In this document: positions 34,237 to 45,743 of the stretch, one piece after another
Layout of the letters: the number at the start of each line of letters is the position of its first letter
Numbering within the stretch: the first letter of the stretch is position 1
Assembly (NCBI GenBank): GCA_001949185.1
Contig: BDGG01000006.1
Location: 292,827-356,826, forward strand
DNA length: 64,000 nucleotides
Source: Ramazzottius varieornatus
Taxonomy: Eukaryota; Tardigrada; Eutardigrada; Parachela; Ramazzottiidae
Direction: 5' to 3'
The notes under the pieces: model-generated
What the model saw: only the letters and a program-made list of their open reading frames with translations
The model's database searches: none
Told to the model about the DNA's origin: nothing
Position numbers and translations under genes: made by a program

Positions 34237-35706
34237 CTACTTGTGCAAGATGAAAGGTGAACAAAGGTAAATGATCATAGGAAAAAGACCAAGCAGCACT
34301 TCTGCTTTTGCGGCTTTACCGGAAGCGGGACTGGTAGATTCATCAAAAATCGTCGTGCCTACCGAGGTGCTGACGTCGTTCTCAAGTTCGGAGAATAAAT
34401 TTGGGTAATCGGTGATAAGACCATCAACGCCCAACTCAATCAGCTGGCGCATTTCAGCCACATCATTGACGGTCCATGGGATGATCTTGATGCCCAAGCC
34501 GTGGCAGGTCTCCACCATTACCCGCGTCACTAAAACTCGATGTGGACTATGTATCGTTGGTGCGAAACCTAGATCTTTCAGTTGCTGCTGAAATGTCCTC
34601 TCGTCATCATTGTCGATCAGCATCGCAGTCTTCATCGTCGGGTATTTCTCGTGTAAATACTGCAGGGTCCGAAAGTCAAATGACTGGATGATCACACGAT
34701 CTTCCACCTCTAAATAACATCAGCACAGAAATCTCAATAACAGAAATTGTAGAACAAACAAGTACAGTACAGTACAGGGTTCTACCTGCACGCTGGATGA
34801 CACTCATAAGGGTGTCGACGAAAACTGATGGAATAGGATGGTCGGCATCATCCGTTTTCACATTTGTTTTTGTCTCGATATTGTAAAATGGCTGTGACAC
34901 ATTGTGCAGTTGGCAGTAACTCTTCACCGAAGTGAAGACATGGCGTAATAAAGGTTTGACAGCGGGAAGCTTTTGTTGTCGTTGAAAGCGGGGATGGAAC
35001 TTGAGTCCGACATCGTAGTGAATGACTTGCGAGTAATTCATACGGTAAATGTTGTAGTCATGTTCGTCTTCTATCACAGTTTGGTTGATGAATGTGCCGT
35101 CGGGTTTGGTGGTAATGTCTTGACTGAAGAAGGGTTCGTGGGAGAGAATGACTTGTCCGTCATTGGTGATGACTGTGTCCATCTCCAGTGTGTCCACGCC
35201 CAACTCCAGGGCTTTCAACATGGCGATAACGGTGTTCTCTGGCATTAGTCCACGACAGCCCCTATGACCTTGCTTGTCGATCGCGAGCTCATTTATATTC
35301 AAACGCCGAACGGTCTTCGGCGTGTTTATCGGACAACTGCAATCAGGAAAGTTTCAGTTCATTGCACTTCTGAGGCGTACCTTATGTTGCATAATCAGGA
35401 CGACACAATTTTTCTAAGTACCCAAACAAACAGAACTGTTATCGGCCACGTAAGTCATTCGATTTTAGATGCAGTTTTCAGTTCATGCCGCATCATCCCC
35501 ATCTTGCTGCGTCCTTCATCGACCCACAAGCCGAAGTATCCACATAGGAATAAGTTATTTTTGAGAGGCACTCACTTTGAAAATCCAGAACTCTCCGTAA
35601 GCGAATCACGAACCGGCGCAACAACGGCAGCTCGCGTGATGAAAATGACATCCGTAAAGCACAGTAGCAGGAATAGGCCGACGAACCACTTAACAGGAAC
35701 AGCCAT
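34237..35706 (-). CDS. Secreted glycerophosphodiester phosphodiesterase, bacterial type
   Basis: Hydrolyses glycerophosphodiesters to glycerol-3-phosphate and an alcohol. Exons 35706-35576, 35336-34786 and 34709-34237 give 384 residues in frame. Exon 1 is a signal peptide (KWFVGLFLLLCFTDVIF). The catalytic start reads QGHRGCRGLMPENT, with the HR and E-N residues of the GDPD barrel, then LEMDTVITNDGQVILSHEP. Later blocks are FYNIETK, VIIQSFDFRTLQYL, IKIIPWTVND and ELGVDGLITDYPNL. The protein ends in a hydrophobic tail (VLLGLFPMIIYLCSPFIL) after Ser/Gly-rich residues, which suggests a GPI anchor. The wording of the motifs resembles secreted Bacteroidetes-type enzymes more than animal GDPD or GDE proteins. 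Introns and eukaryotic targeting signals show it is a resident gene. Confidence 0.88.
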
Positions 35707-36401
35707 GCTATCAGCGAAACCACTGGGAGCTGCCGGAAAGTTTAATTTTCCTGTCGATCCCCAACGCTGCCCATTGCCAAGGCCGAAGTGCCAGTTGGCC
35801 TTGCAGACGAGCAGGCACGAGCTGTATTACACCATGCATGTGTATTTATAAACATCCCATTTTTATTCATTGAGTTATCTTTAGCAGGCTTTTGGTGCTT
35901 GTACTTAATCTGAAGATGATAAGAGTGCCGCCGGTAATTGATATCTTCGTACAGTACGTGGTTTGCTGTTCCTGCCAAGAAACTAACACGCCGGCAGTGC
36001 TCAACAGGGTCTGAAGGTCGAGGCTTCCACGTGCCGTCATTGCCCACACATTCTTGTCACTGTTTATCACACAAAAAAGGAAGCTCATCGTTCATTTAAA
36101 AAGGTCGATCGTCTTGGAGTAGACACATAGCTTCCAAAAAATGAACTGGTGAACAATTTACATAAATTCAATGGAGACCACTGAGCGTGGCGCCACCTGC
36201 ATGGAAGACTACGCAGTAAGCGCATGCGGCACTCTGCATCTAGTCGCAAACGCTTTACGCTGGCATCAAACTGGTATTACAGACGAGTCGTTTCAGCTTC
36301 ACAAAAATCCAGTCTATGTTTTTACTGCGATTTTCGAGGCAACAAATAGTCAAGGGTGTAGAAATTCAAGATCTGGACTTAGTTTGCGGAAGTAGCTTGC
36401 A
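35707..36401. other. Intergenic between phosphodiesterase and F-box gene
   Basis: About 690 bp between divergent genes. Short minus-strand frames (35742-36088) overlap in different phases with no domain. Likely holds two promoters. Confidence 0.35.
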
Positions 36402-37844
36402 ATGCCCGATACGTCTATTGAGGACACAACGATGAGATGGAGCTGCGACAGGGAAGCAGTAGTTGAGACACCAAAGTCATCCGTGGACAAAGGGACGGGA
36501 CCGCTGTCTGGCTTTGAAGACATGCCAGAGATGCTTCTGCAAGACCTGCTCTTACACCTGGATTCACTTGAACGACCCGCAGTCCGACGGTAAGAACCTC
36601 CGGGCCCTATAACATGCCTATAATTGATAAATGAGCATAAATGTCGATCGATGATCCCATGGACTGTGCGTTGTGCGAAGGAATGGCGCACATGTATAGA
36701 AGTTGTACCAAACACCTCGAAAGGAAGATGATAAGCTGGTTAGCACAACGGTTACGGTTATACCAATGTTTTTTCTGTCATGTTCCCTAGGGTGTGCAGA
36801 CAATGGAACTCTGTGCTGAGCAGGCCCACTGCATATCGCGCTATGGCATGCTATATTCCTGTTGAAGCCGACCTGACTTTGATGAAATCGTCGAAAAAAG
36901 GAAGAAAGCGTACACTTGGAGACGTTGCCCCTGATCACTCCGTTGTTCTAATCAACGGGAGATCTGCCAGCCAGTACAAGCGAGTGTTAACAAGCATAGC
37001 CCGGAAGGGCAAACCCTACGTTCGGTCCCTGTTGTTCTACGGCAACTTTCTTCCGCAAAGTGAAACCAAAGGGGAGCTGTGGGGCAATCAGAACTGCTCC
37101 TTTGACGGCTGCAAGATACGGGCACAGCTGCTGAAAGTATTCAGCTACGCCTCGGACGAATATTGTCCTCTTGGACGAATTTCCTTTGTCAACTGTAGTC
37201 TCTTCATTGGAGAACTCGCTGGACGGTGGAAAACATTCGAACGGATAAAGCCGACGATTATCCTGCAGAACGTTGCGCTAAGGGAAGTTGTACGATTCTT
37301 CGCTTTCTACCAAAGCTTCAACCATTTCGCCGAGATTCCTATTGTGGTTTCGGGTAGAGAAATGCTGGACGTTGCCGCGTTCCTTCAGAATCAAAATGCG
37401 ATCGAAGACGGTTTCAGACAGAGCGTTGATGCCGACTACTTCGACCCGGAAGTGCATCGCGACATCAGCGAGACCGTCTTGCATAACGACAAGAACGCTT
37501 GCATGCTTTTCTGGCCGTTGTTGGAGAAATACGTGCCCAAACCAGACGTGGAGAAGATTGTAGAATGGAGGACTACGTTAACGGGGAAACGAATATCACG
37601 ACGAGTATCTGTGGCGTTTCGAGACTACCTCAAACTGTACGGAGGCCCATCACTGTTTCCCAAAACATGTGACGATATTCTGAAAGCTGAATGATGTCGC
37701 TGTTGCAGGTTTGACCCGACGAACTACAAGGAGCAAGATAAACTAGTCATGGAGAAAGTTGATTTTACCCAAGTCAAACCGCTAGTCTGGCTAATGATGG
37801 AAGCTTTGATCAACTCCCCACTTCGTCGCCTCACTGAAACCTGA
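36402..37844 (+). CDS. F-box protein, lineage-specific
   Basis: F-box proteins recruit substrates to SCF ubiquitin ligases through Skp1. Exons 36402-36589 and 36791-37636 encode an N-terminal F-box: MPEMLLQDLLLHLDSLERPA then, across the intron, VCRQWNSVLSRPTAYRAM. About 290 residues of unassigned C-terminal region follow. Two 3' ends are possible. Unspliced, the frame stops at 37692-37694 (363 residues). If the 72-nt intron 37637-37708 (GTACGG to TTGCAG) is removed, the frame joins FDPTNYKEQDKLVMEK and stops at 37842-37844 (389 residues). The phase match and protein-like sequence favour the spliced form. Substrate-binding repeats such as LRR or WD were not recognised. Confidence 0.75.
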
Positions 37845-38251
37845 GGCTGAGGTTCCTCTTACAATCCGTACCATAAAGCACGGCAGTGACACTGTTGTTT
37901 CTTTCCCTCATCAAAGTTTGAAGTTCCATTCGGGGCGAACGCGGGAAATAGTCTGATGTTGCTTCGCAAACTGTGATTGCATCGCTCGTATGTGCCGTAC
38001 ATTACACGGGTAAGATGGAGCATTTCCGCATCAGCAATTCACCATGATTTGATATTCGGACAGAAAATTACGGGTAGCCAAAGCCTGTCGCATAAGCATT
38101 GTACAAAAAAACGTGCGATGAGCGTGGCGGTTCAGACAGGCAACGATATAGTTATCGAGTATAAAAGTGGATATCAAGGGAAAAGATAACAATGGAATAT
38201 GTGCCGAGGCGAGCTCGCCGTTCATAGTCGGACTTCCAGTTCTGATGACAG
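37845..38251. other. Convergent 3' region, F-box and ATOX1
   Basis: About 400 bp between the F-box stop and the ATOX1 stop. No coding frame or repeat seen. Confidence 0.35.
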
Positions 38252-38639
38252 TCATCCTTTGACACCAACATACTTGACATCCTTTTTTGACTTTTGAAGT
38301 GTGGCAAGAAGCTGGTCGGATGGGAGCGTCGAGTCGATATAGACTTTCTTGTTGGGAAGGTCGATTTGATAGTCGGATACTCCATTACCTGCAGCAACCT
38401 CTTTCAAACTACATTCGTCGGTATCTCAGAGCGCTGTGTACCTTTCTGCTTCTCCAATATCCTTTGTATAGCTCCCGAGCAACCTTCACAAGTCATCTCC
38501 ACGTTGAACTCGTGCTTCTGAAAAGGCACATAGTGAGTATACGTCGCACGAATCAACAAACCAGCTTAGTGACGCAGTGCAGCTGCTTTTAGCAAGTAGA
38601 ACTGCGCCACGTCAAATGACAACTCACCGTTGCGGCCAT
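38252..38639 (-). CDS. ATOX1: ATOX1 copper chaperone
   Basis: Cytosolic chaperone that binds Cu(I) and hands it to copper-transporting P-type ATPases. Exons 38639-38628 (12 nt, MAAT), 38517-38442 and 38388-38252 give 74 residues, close to the usual 68-73. The copper site is MTCEGC (MxCxxC) in EFNVEMTCEGCSGAIQRIL. The second half, YQIDLPNKKVYIDSTLPSDQ then LLATLQKSKKDVKYVG, matches the heavy-metal-associated domain with the conserved C-terminal Lys. Both introns are short (53 and 110 nt) and all junctions are GT-AG. Confidence 0.95.
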
Positions 38640-39337
38640 GTTGAGTTGTACCTGATGCCAACTTTGCCAACCGTCCTCCGTTCCTTCGAGTGCTGGCGGT
38701 CCCAGGATCACACGGTATAGGTCCAACAAATAACTAGCCTGTCCTACAACGATCGACGAAGATATACTGAGAGACGAGGCCCGAGACACGTTTCCAACTT
38801 TTGAGTTCTAAGTCTGAAAAGTTACGGCCAATGATTCGCTCAATCAAGAAACCACCATTGATTGCAAGTCTCATTCCCTTCCCGGAAAGAGTCAAACGTC
38901 TCGTTTGACGTCAAGGAACTATGCATGACTGATCTACCTGTTCCTGACGTCACTGACCCTACTTAGGTGGAGACGTGTCGAATACTCAGCGAAAAGCTAT
39001 TATCGGGCACTGATGAGCTGAACTTCGCCGACGAAAATTGATTGGCTTGAATGCAGCTGGAGAATTGCGATTGATTGATCGTTCGACACTACATTGAGTG
39101 TGTGCGCGGCGAAGTACTGCAGCTCGTCAGTGTTATCGGGCTTTATCAATTTGTTTGATTTGTTATCATTTCCGTTTGATGGACTTCCATTGCAAAATTC
39201 TCCGCGCACGTTTAATTTTTCCATAGTGTCAACTAGTCTACGTCTTGCCCTCTTAGTGAGCTAGGTGTTATCCCAATGTACCGCCGGAAGTATCCTCTAA
39301 TTGAGCAGAAACGTCGTTATCAGCGCCTGGTTGTTCC
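38640..39337. other. Divergent promoter region, ATOX1 and GNPTAB
   Basis: About 700 bp between two start codons pointing apart. Contains TTAGGTGGAG and several TGACGTCA-like blocks (GACGTCAAGG, CTGACGTCAC at 38905-38955), which could be CRE-type sites. No coding frame supported. Confidence 0.4.
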
Positions 39338-42300
39338 ATGTTTTCCCCATCGCTTCGCAAACTATGGCATCAGCACTGGATAGCTTTGCTCAATTCCCGA
39401 ACAGCTATTGGATGCGCCATTGTCGGCTCCATAATTCTGCTCGTTTCAGTTCTGCAGCTCGGTGATAGCTTACTGGAATGGAGTACGGCCATCCAAGCTT
39501 ACCGTAAAAGTGCTGACAACATTGCTGGACGATCTTTTGAAGACGAACTCTCTTATTCTGCTCCCATTGATGCCGTGTACACCTGGGTCAATGGCTCGGA
39601 TCCTGAGCATCAGCAGGCGTTGGAAGAGTTCAGGAAGAGTCTTGCCCAGAGCAGCCAGGCAAATAAAGATGAGCAGAACGAAGGAATGACCGGTTAATAA
39701 TTATTACTAATTAAACTGGATATTTACCCTTGGTAGTCTTGTGACGGCGTCCAAATGTTTGCTCAATCAAATTTGTTTGAGCGATCAGCTGATCGCAAAG
39801 TTAGTGTCAAGGTCGGGCCGGAAGTGCGTATCTACGGCCCCAGCACGGCCTTCATTGCAGTTTTGTTTTCTGTTCAACAGGTTTCCGGTGCACTTCCATC
39901 CACTGTGTCCAAGCCAACGCGGTCTGGATCACACCAAGGATATCTCCAGCAGACCTGACCGAAGTGTTCGAAGCATACTCCAACTATACCGAAAGGATTT
40001 TTGGGCCGATAGTGCGATACGAAGTGGGGAACTCGACGCTAGCGCTGATCCCGGAAGCAAAGCCGGAAGTGGCTTTCAGGCTGGACGCGTTGCTGGCCGA
40101 CCGCGTCCTCGACGTCAACGACCATAAACTGGAGTTTCGGTCGGCACATCTGACAGTCCGAACACTGGACGTGAAGAACCCACACTGTGTCGATGTAGAA
40201 TTCGTCAAGATGGTGCTGAACATCCCCGCGACCCTGATATCTGTAGCCGAGAACACAGAAAAAATCAGAGAAACAATACAGGAATCCGTACGGACGAAAG
40301 TAAACATGGTTACCCTGTACAAAGCACAGAATATTGCTGTGATATATTTTAAAGATACTAAAGATGACGACGGAGAGCTGAAAGATTTCCGGGCGTTGTC
40401 CGTCGGAGAGTACGTAATGGACGTTGCCGAAGTGTGTCTGCTGGCTGATGCACATCCGAGCTCGTCCGGCAACGAAATTCGTCTAAGCAGGTTCAAGGTA
40501 TTTAGGAAAAAGTACATTACTGTAGGTTCAAGAATTCTGGTCATTTTGAACGTTGCGTTTTTCTTGAAGGACAATGAGGAGCTGCGTTACTCGTTGAGGT
40601 CACTGCAACAGTACGCAGGGTGGGTTCGTCGAGTCTTCATTGTGACCAATGGACAGATTCCCTACTGGCTGGATCTAAGTAACCCTAAAATGCGCATTGT
40701 TAGTCACGAAGAGATTTTCCGGAACAAGAGTCACTTGCCGACCTTCTCGTCCTCGGCCATCGAATCGCATTTGCACCACATACCCGGTCTTTCAGATAAG
40801 GTACGTCTGCAATTTCTCTCGTTAGAACAGCATGGTCGCTAGTATTTGTAATCTGGGCCTGATCGCTCTTTTAGTTTTTGTACCTGAATGATGACGTTTT
40901 GCTCACTGGCAAAGTTCTGCCCGAAGACTTTTTTTCTCATTCGGAAGGCTACAAGGTAAAAAAGATTCCGCCCTTGTCTTTTGCTATGGATAATGTTTAG
41001 ATGGATCTGTTTATGCGTAGGTTCACCTGGCCTGGCATGTAAGTACGGACAAGTAAGACAAAAGGCCTTTCAACAGTCACGATATTTTGCTATTTTTGGA
41101 AATCTTCGACCCAATCATACGGTGATGTTTGACTGTCTACTTGCTTTTTTACAGGTGCCTTCCTGTGCGGAAGGCTGTCCGGCCAGTTGGATCAACGATG
41201 GCTTCTGCGACGCCACCTGCAACAACGCCCAGTGCAACTTAGATGGCGGCGACTGCGCCAACAAAACTTCGGGCTTTGACATGGATGACGAGGAGGACGA
41301 CTTCCGTCTTCGCAACTCCCTCCCATCCGGTACGACCGCCAGGCCAACCTGCACAGCTCGTTTCCGCTGGGAAATCAAATGTGCCTTTTTTTCTGCCGAT
41401 ATGGTTGACAGGGCCGTGTCGGGCACCAACCTGTCCCAGGATCTTGTCAAAATTTCGTAGAAAAAAGGGCAAAGTTTGCCGAGCGCACTTCTGTAACAGG
41501 GCATAACTGTTATGGCTCACTATCTAACTTGATGGCATATGTTGGTTTCTTGCTTTTGACAGGAACGTGTCACCCTGGTTGTCTGAACGGTTGGCTGGCC
41601 GATCGCTACTGCGACACAGTGTGCAACCACGCCCAGTGCGCTTTCGACGCGGGCGACTGCGGTCTGGATAAGCTGGCCAAGTACCCCCACTTCTTGGTCG
41701 ACAAGCAAGCCACCATGCCAGTATACAAGGTCCCGCCAGGAGAACGCGTTGCTGTCTTCAACACCAGCACCATCTTCGCTGATCGCAATGGCACCTTGAA
41801 AGAGGGCGTATTCAAACAAGCTAAAGGCATTCGTGTCGTCGCGGTCCACCCTCAACGACAAGCCATCGTGCTGTTGCTGCATCCCAACACGACGGGCTCT
41901 TCGCTCTTCACCATAACTTTCGCAGTTCCCGAGGAAAAAACTATTGGGGTAAAAAATAAATGAGTATAAGATTACATCGAATGACAAAAGAATAAAATCA
42001 ATAAAAACAATGGGACAAAAATGGGGATTTTCAAGTGGCGCACGTTTGCAGAGTTTTCGCCTGGAAGCGCCACTGGAAAAAGTCGAACTGTGGAGTTTGT
42101 TTGCCTAGGTTTTCATATAAGGATCAAAAATACTGACACAGAATATCTCACAGGCGCCACTTTGGTTTTTACAGTATGAATTCAAAGTGGAGTTTGACTC
42201 GAGTGAAACCCAGGACGAAGTCACCGACCAAGAAACTTCAACGTTTAGTAGGACTCTTCAGACGTTCGCCACAGTCCCATCAGAGCTGAAGCGTCCGAAG

Positions 42301-43830
42301 CCACGTTTCGACGTTGTGTCGAAGGAGGAAGTAAGGCTGGCGTGGTCGAAGTCCAGCTTGGCGTTAGACGACTTGCAGCGGCTGAAAGTAGCCGGCCAAT
42401 TGACTGAATATGGCTTCGAACGGCGCAGAGCCGCTTTGCTGGGTCTTCCAGTCAACACGTCCATCACCGTCATAACGCGAACACGAAACACTGAAGTAAT
42501 AACAGCCCCCATCACCACTGTCAGTCCAACATCCACAGGCATGAAGAAAATAAAAGATGAAATAACAAGGAGGAACAATCAGAAAAATAAAGTGACCACC
42601 AGGAAAATGTCAGCACACCAGTACAAAGACGCCTACGCCGATTCACTGCGCCACGTCAACCGCCTGTATAACGACGTCTTTGGTATCGAAGCACGCAAGG
42701 TACCGGCCCATGTTCCGCACTTGGTGGACAAGAGCGTTATGGAGGAACTGCAGAGAAAGTTGCCGGCAGAGTTTGACAAGACGTCGGCGACGCGAGTCCG
42801 CAGTGCCAGCGATATGCAGTTTGCCTTCTCCTACTTCTACTACATGATGAGTGTCAAGCAGGACGTGGCCATGGGCCAGATCTTTGATGAGATGGACACG
42901 GACAAGTCGGCAACCTGGGATGAACGGGAAGTCTACTTGGCAGCGCTGAGGTCGATGGGCGAAAGTGATGTGGACAGTGAGAAACAGAGCAAGCGACTTC
43001 GCCAAGCCGTAATAAACTGTACAAGTCAACCTTTGAGTCAGAAGCGGCTCGCCATAAGTAAAAAAGAGATAATGGCCTGCGACAAAGTCAAGGAGATAAT
43101 GCTGCCGACGTGGAACAGCCGGAAAAAGTTTCGATTCAAAACCAATGCTGAATCAACGGTAACCAAACCTACCTGTTAATAAAATTGATTTTTACAAAAT
43201 AAAAACAAATGAAATTCCGTTTCCCAAGAAAATTGAGAAGGAAAGGTTCTTGCTGATTTTAGGAGTTTACGTTTGTGCGAGTATCGAATAATCTGACGAT
43301 GTTGCACAAAGAGCTGGAGGGTATCTTGCGCAAGCCGAAGAAGTATATCTGTATCAACGATGAAGTGGACTACACGCGCGAAGACGCCGATGTGATACAG
43401 TCGACTACCCGCCAATTCTTCCAGCTGCTCTTTCCCAGACCTTCCTCCTTCGAGCTGCCGCCTAATCGACGCAATAACTTTCGGTATATCAGCGAGTTCC
43501 GCCAATGGTGAGCCAAACCTCCTTCGGGTACTGAAAACGTGCCTACTGTATGCCACTGATCTGCTGTTGATTAATTAGGGAGAAAACAAGTGGAATGTAC
43601 CGAAGACTCTTGATCATCGGTTTCGTCCTGGCCTTGCTGACCTTCTTCTGGTTCATTGTGAGTAATGACGGTGTTATCGGCCAGCCTGACTATTGTTTCT
43701 GCTGTCAAGGCTGATTTCGTCGTTGTAGTTTCCGCAGCGGAGGAGGAAGATGTGTCGCAAGGTTCGACAGTGGGTCGCCGCTCCAAGGCACCATGTCGAC
43801 TTTGCCCAGCGCTTCGTCATTGACGCGTGA
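39338..43830 (+). CDS. GNPTAB: GlcNAc-1-phosphotransferase alpha/beta precursor
   Basis: Golgi enzyme that starts the mannose-6-phosphate tag on lysosomal hydrolases. Exons 39338-39692, 39881-40800, 40875-40955, 41021-41038, 41155-41329, 41563-41948, 42175-43158, 43263-43507, 43579-43657 and 43729-43830 give 1,114 residues (human about 1,256). An N-terminal membrane anchor precedes the Stealth region [13 protein letters not shown]. Then come [32 protein letters not shown], and [10 protein letters not shown] with [11 protein letters not shown]. Two Notch/LNR modules ([40 protein letters not shown]) follow. An EF-hand-like loop [12 protein letters not shown], the Stealth CR4 block [14 protein letters not shown] and a C-terminal membrane helix ([17 protein letters not shown]) complete it. 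The 18-nt exon 41021-41038 encodes VHLAWH. The long variable part between LNR and EF-hand is shorter than in vertebrates. Confidence 0.93.
41408..41488 (+). repeat. Intronic repeat family B, copy 4
   Basis: GNPTAB intron 41330-41562. CAGGGCCGTGTCGGGCACCA with ACCTGT next, then TCTTGTCAAAATTTCGTAGA and AAAAAAGGGC, ending GTTTGCCGAGCGCAC. This is the best-preserved copy of the family. Confidence 0.75.
42027..42115 (+). repeat. Intronic repeat family A, GNPTAB copy
   Basis: GNPTAB intron 41949-42174. TTTTCAAGTGGCGCACG, inverted core AGCGCCACTGG, then the tail GTGGAGTTTGTTTGCCTAGG. Confidence 0.75.
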
Positions 43831-44879
43831 ACGATCACTGTGAGCCTTCCACTTTCAGCCTTTTTTGGTGTTGTGTGTGTTATAAAGTTACCTGTGATAG
43901 GAATGGGTTGCTTCAATTTTTTCCGGTGAAGCTGCGAGTCTTTCTGCTTACGACGCGTAGTCATCTGCGCGCGCACGCGCAAAAGATTTGAATATAATTT
44001 GAGTTTCATTGGAAGATGTAGATATCCTCGCCTATTGTGCCGCAAACCTGGACTTCATTGGCATATGCATTGCGAAGAACGTAGAGGTGGTCACAATCGG
44101 TATCATCAACTGGAAGCCGGACAAAAATCCAAAATGAAAGACCGTGCAGGGATGCGTTTTGTGCGCTGTAGTCCTGTAGTGCAGCAACGTTTCCCTTCTC
44201 ACTTGGTACTATCACAGTACTGGCGCACAAAGCTGACCAAACACTACTCGCAATGAAATCGCGGTGTAGAGAAACCGTTTTTGCTGATACCTCCGTCCTG
44301 GCTGGGTTTTCGGTTTCTTGCTGCTGAAATTTCAACGTCAAGGGCTATACGATGGTAGATTCACGACGTTTGTTTTTCCCAGAAGACAAAATAACCGTTT
44401 CCTGGCTCGATGCTCGAGGGGAAGGGTGTTACCGCAGCAGGCTAGGGTAACTTCAGGCTTAATCAAGAGCCTAACTCGAGGCAGGGGGATTGTTAGGTTT
44501 ATTAGGGACGTTTTTGTTCATGGGTTAGTACGGATTTTCGCCATGGGACTGTGTTTCCGGTCACGTGATCTCTGGATATCGTTCCCTATGGGGAATTTGG
44601 GGGATGGTGTCAGCAAGAGTACTGTTCAGGACAATTTTCTGAGTAGGATTGACCGATTTAATCTCGTGGGACAAAGAAGGGCAGAAATGATTTCTCGTGC
44701 ATTCTTCAGCCTTAAAATTCTTCTCCCGTTCGCGTACAAATAACTTTTGATTTCTCCTCTATCAGAAATAATCAACATTTGGAAAGTGGACTTTAGATAT
44801 TGCAATACAAGACACCCTGTCACCACTACATTCTGACAGATAGTCATGTCGTTCAAGAGGTATGGCGGTCTGCCGAACT
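43831..44879. other. Intergenic between GNPTAB and cysteine-repeat paralogue
   Basis: About 1 kb. A run of alternating purine-pyrimidine, GCGCGCGCACGCGC, lies near 43969. A 111-codon minus-strand frame (44006-44341) reads openly but shows no domain and no start or splice support. No gene called. Confidence 0.35.
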
Positions 44880-45743
44880 TCACCCTATTTGAAACGGTAA
44901 AGCTTCACATATTTTAGGACAAGTCAATGGATTATCGGAACCGGTCGTCCTGTACGCACAGCCATTACCAGGGAGTTTGTTGACACACAGGCAGCGTTCA
45001 ATGTGGCTTCCAACCGACGAGTCACACGGCCCACTGATCGAAGGTTCTTGGGGACAAATCTGTCCACAAGCCAAGGTCTTTCCGCTGCCAGCAGTTCCCT
45101 CCCCATTGAAAGTACAATTCGTATCGGGTTTCCGGCCTGCAGCGATGCAGAGCTCGAGGATGGCGTCCGGGTCAACTGTCGTCGTCGGGGCCGTTGTGGT
45201 CGTCACCGTCTGCACTGATATGGTGGAGGGCACCGTGGCGGTACCAGCAGTTGTAGTTGTAGTTGTGAGCGGCGCACTGGTAGTCGTAGTCGTCGTCGTC
45301 GGTGGCGTGAACACAAAGAGCGATTCCCCAGCGAAGGCATTGGGACCACCCAGGCTGCTGAAATCGGAAAGGCTAAACTGGTTATTGGTCAAGTAGTCAG
45401 GTGTCAGAGGTGGTCCAAACTGGCCGATAACAGGTTGCAACTGAAAGGGGGCTACCACATCGCCGTTGCATTGCTCCTGGCAGCTGAGCGGCAGACCACT
45501 TGAGTCGACGATGACGGGTAGCCAGATGCAGCCGGCTGAAGCAGCTCGACCGGCTAAGGCTTGACATCGAGCGGCGTTGATCTGGCTGCTGGTGATCGGT
45601 ACCAGGCCGTTGTACTGAAAGAACTCGGGGCTGATGATGGGGTTGAAGTTGAAGAACGTTTGACGCTTCCCTCGTAAAAGTTTTCCCTCATTTTCCACTG
45701 TTAAGATGCTTATAACCAGAGTAAGGAAAATATGCTTGTACAT
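44880..45743 (-). CDS. Secreted 10-Cys repeat protein, short form
   Basis: Intronless frame of 287 residues, a paralogue of the 664-residue protein at 13297-15291. It has a signal peptide (HIFLTLVISILTV), then RGKRQ at the same place as in the long form. The N-terminal half-repeat matches too: ARCQALAGRAASAGCIWLPV and a later C-x3-C, against QCEALSGQPAPLGCSYLP in the long form. A Thr/Val-rich mucin-like linker follows, then only one 10-Cys unit: ELCIAAGRKPDTNCTF, then SHIERCLCVNKLPGNGCAY and NPLTCPKIC. The protein stops right after the unit. Function is unknown; it is probably extracellular, and the linker is a candidate for O-glycosylation. Confidence 0.85.
   Translation of the reverse strand: MYKHIFLTLVISILTVENEGKLLRGKRQTFFNFNPIISPEFFQYNGLVPITSSQINAARCQALAGRAASAGCIWLPVIVDSSGLPLSCQEQCNGDVVAPFQLQPVIGQFGPPLTPDYLTNNQFSLSDFSSLGGPNAFAGESLFVFTPPTTTTTTTSAPLTTTTTTAGTATVPSTISVQTVTTTTAPTTTVDPDAILELCIAAGRKPDTNCTFNGEGTAGSGKTLACGQICPQEPSISGPCDSSVGSHIERCLCVNKLPGNGCAYRTTGSDNPLTCPKICEALPFQIG

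Noticed and set aside
35742-36088. Overlapping minus-strand frames upstream of the phosphodiesterase gene
   Set aside because: They lie in different phases, have no shared splice signals, and would sit in the divergent promoter region.
39836-39856. Possible fifth family B copy (GGCCCCAGCACGGCC) in GNPTAB intron 1
   Set aside because: Only about 15 bp resemble the family; the downstream blocks are absent.
44006-44341. 111-codon minus-strand frame between GNPTAB and the cysteine-repeat paralogue
   Set aside because: Reads openly but has no signal, domain or partner exon that I could identify.
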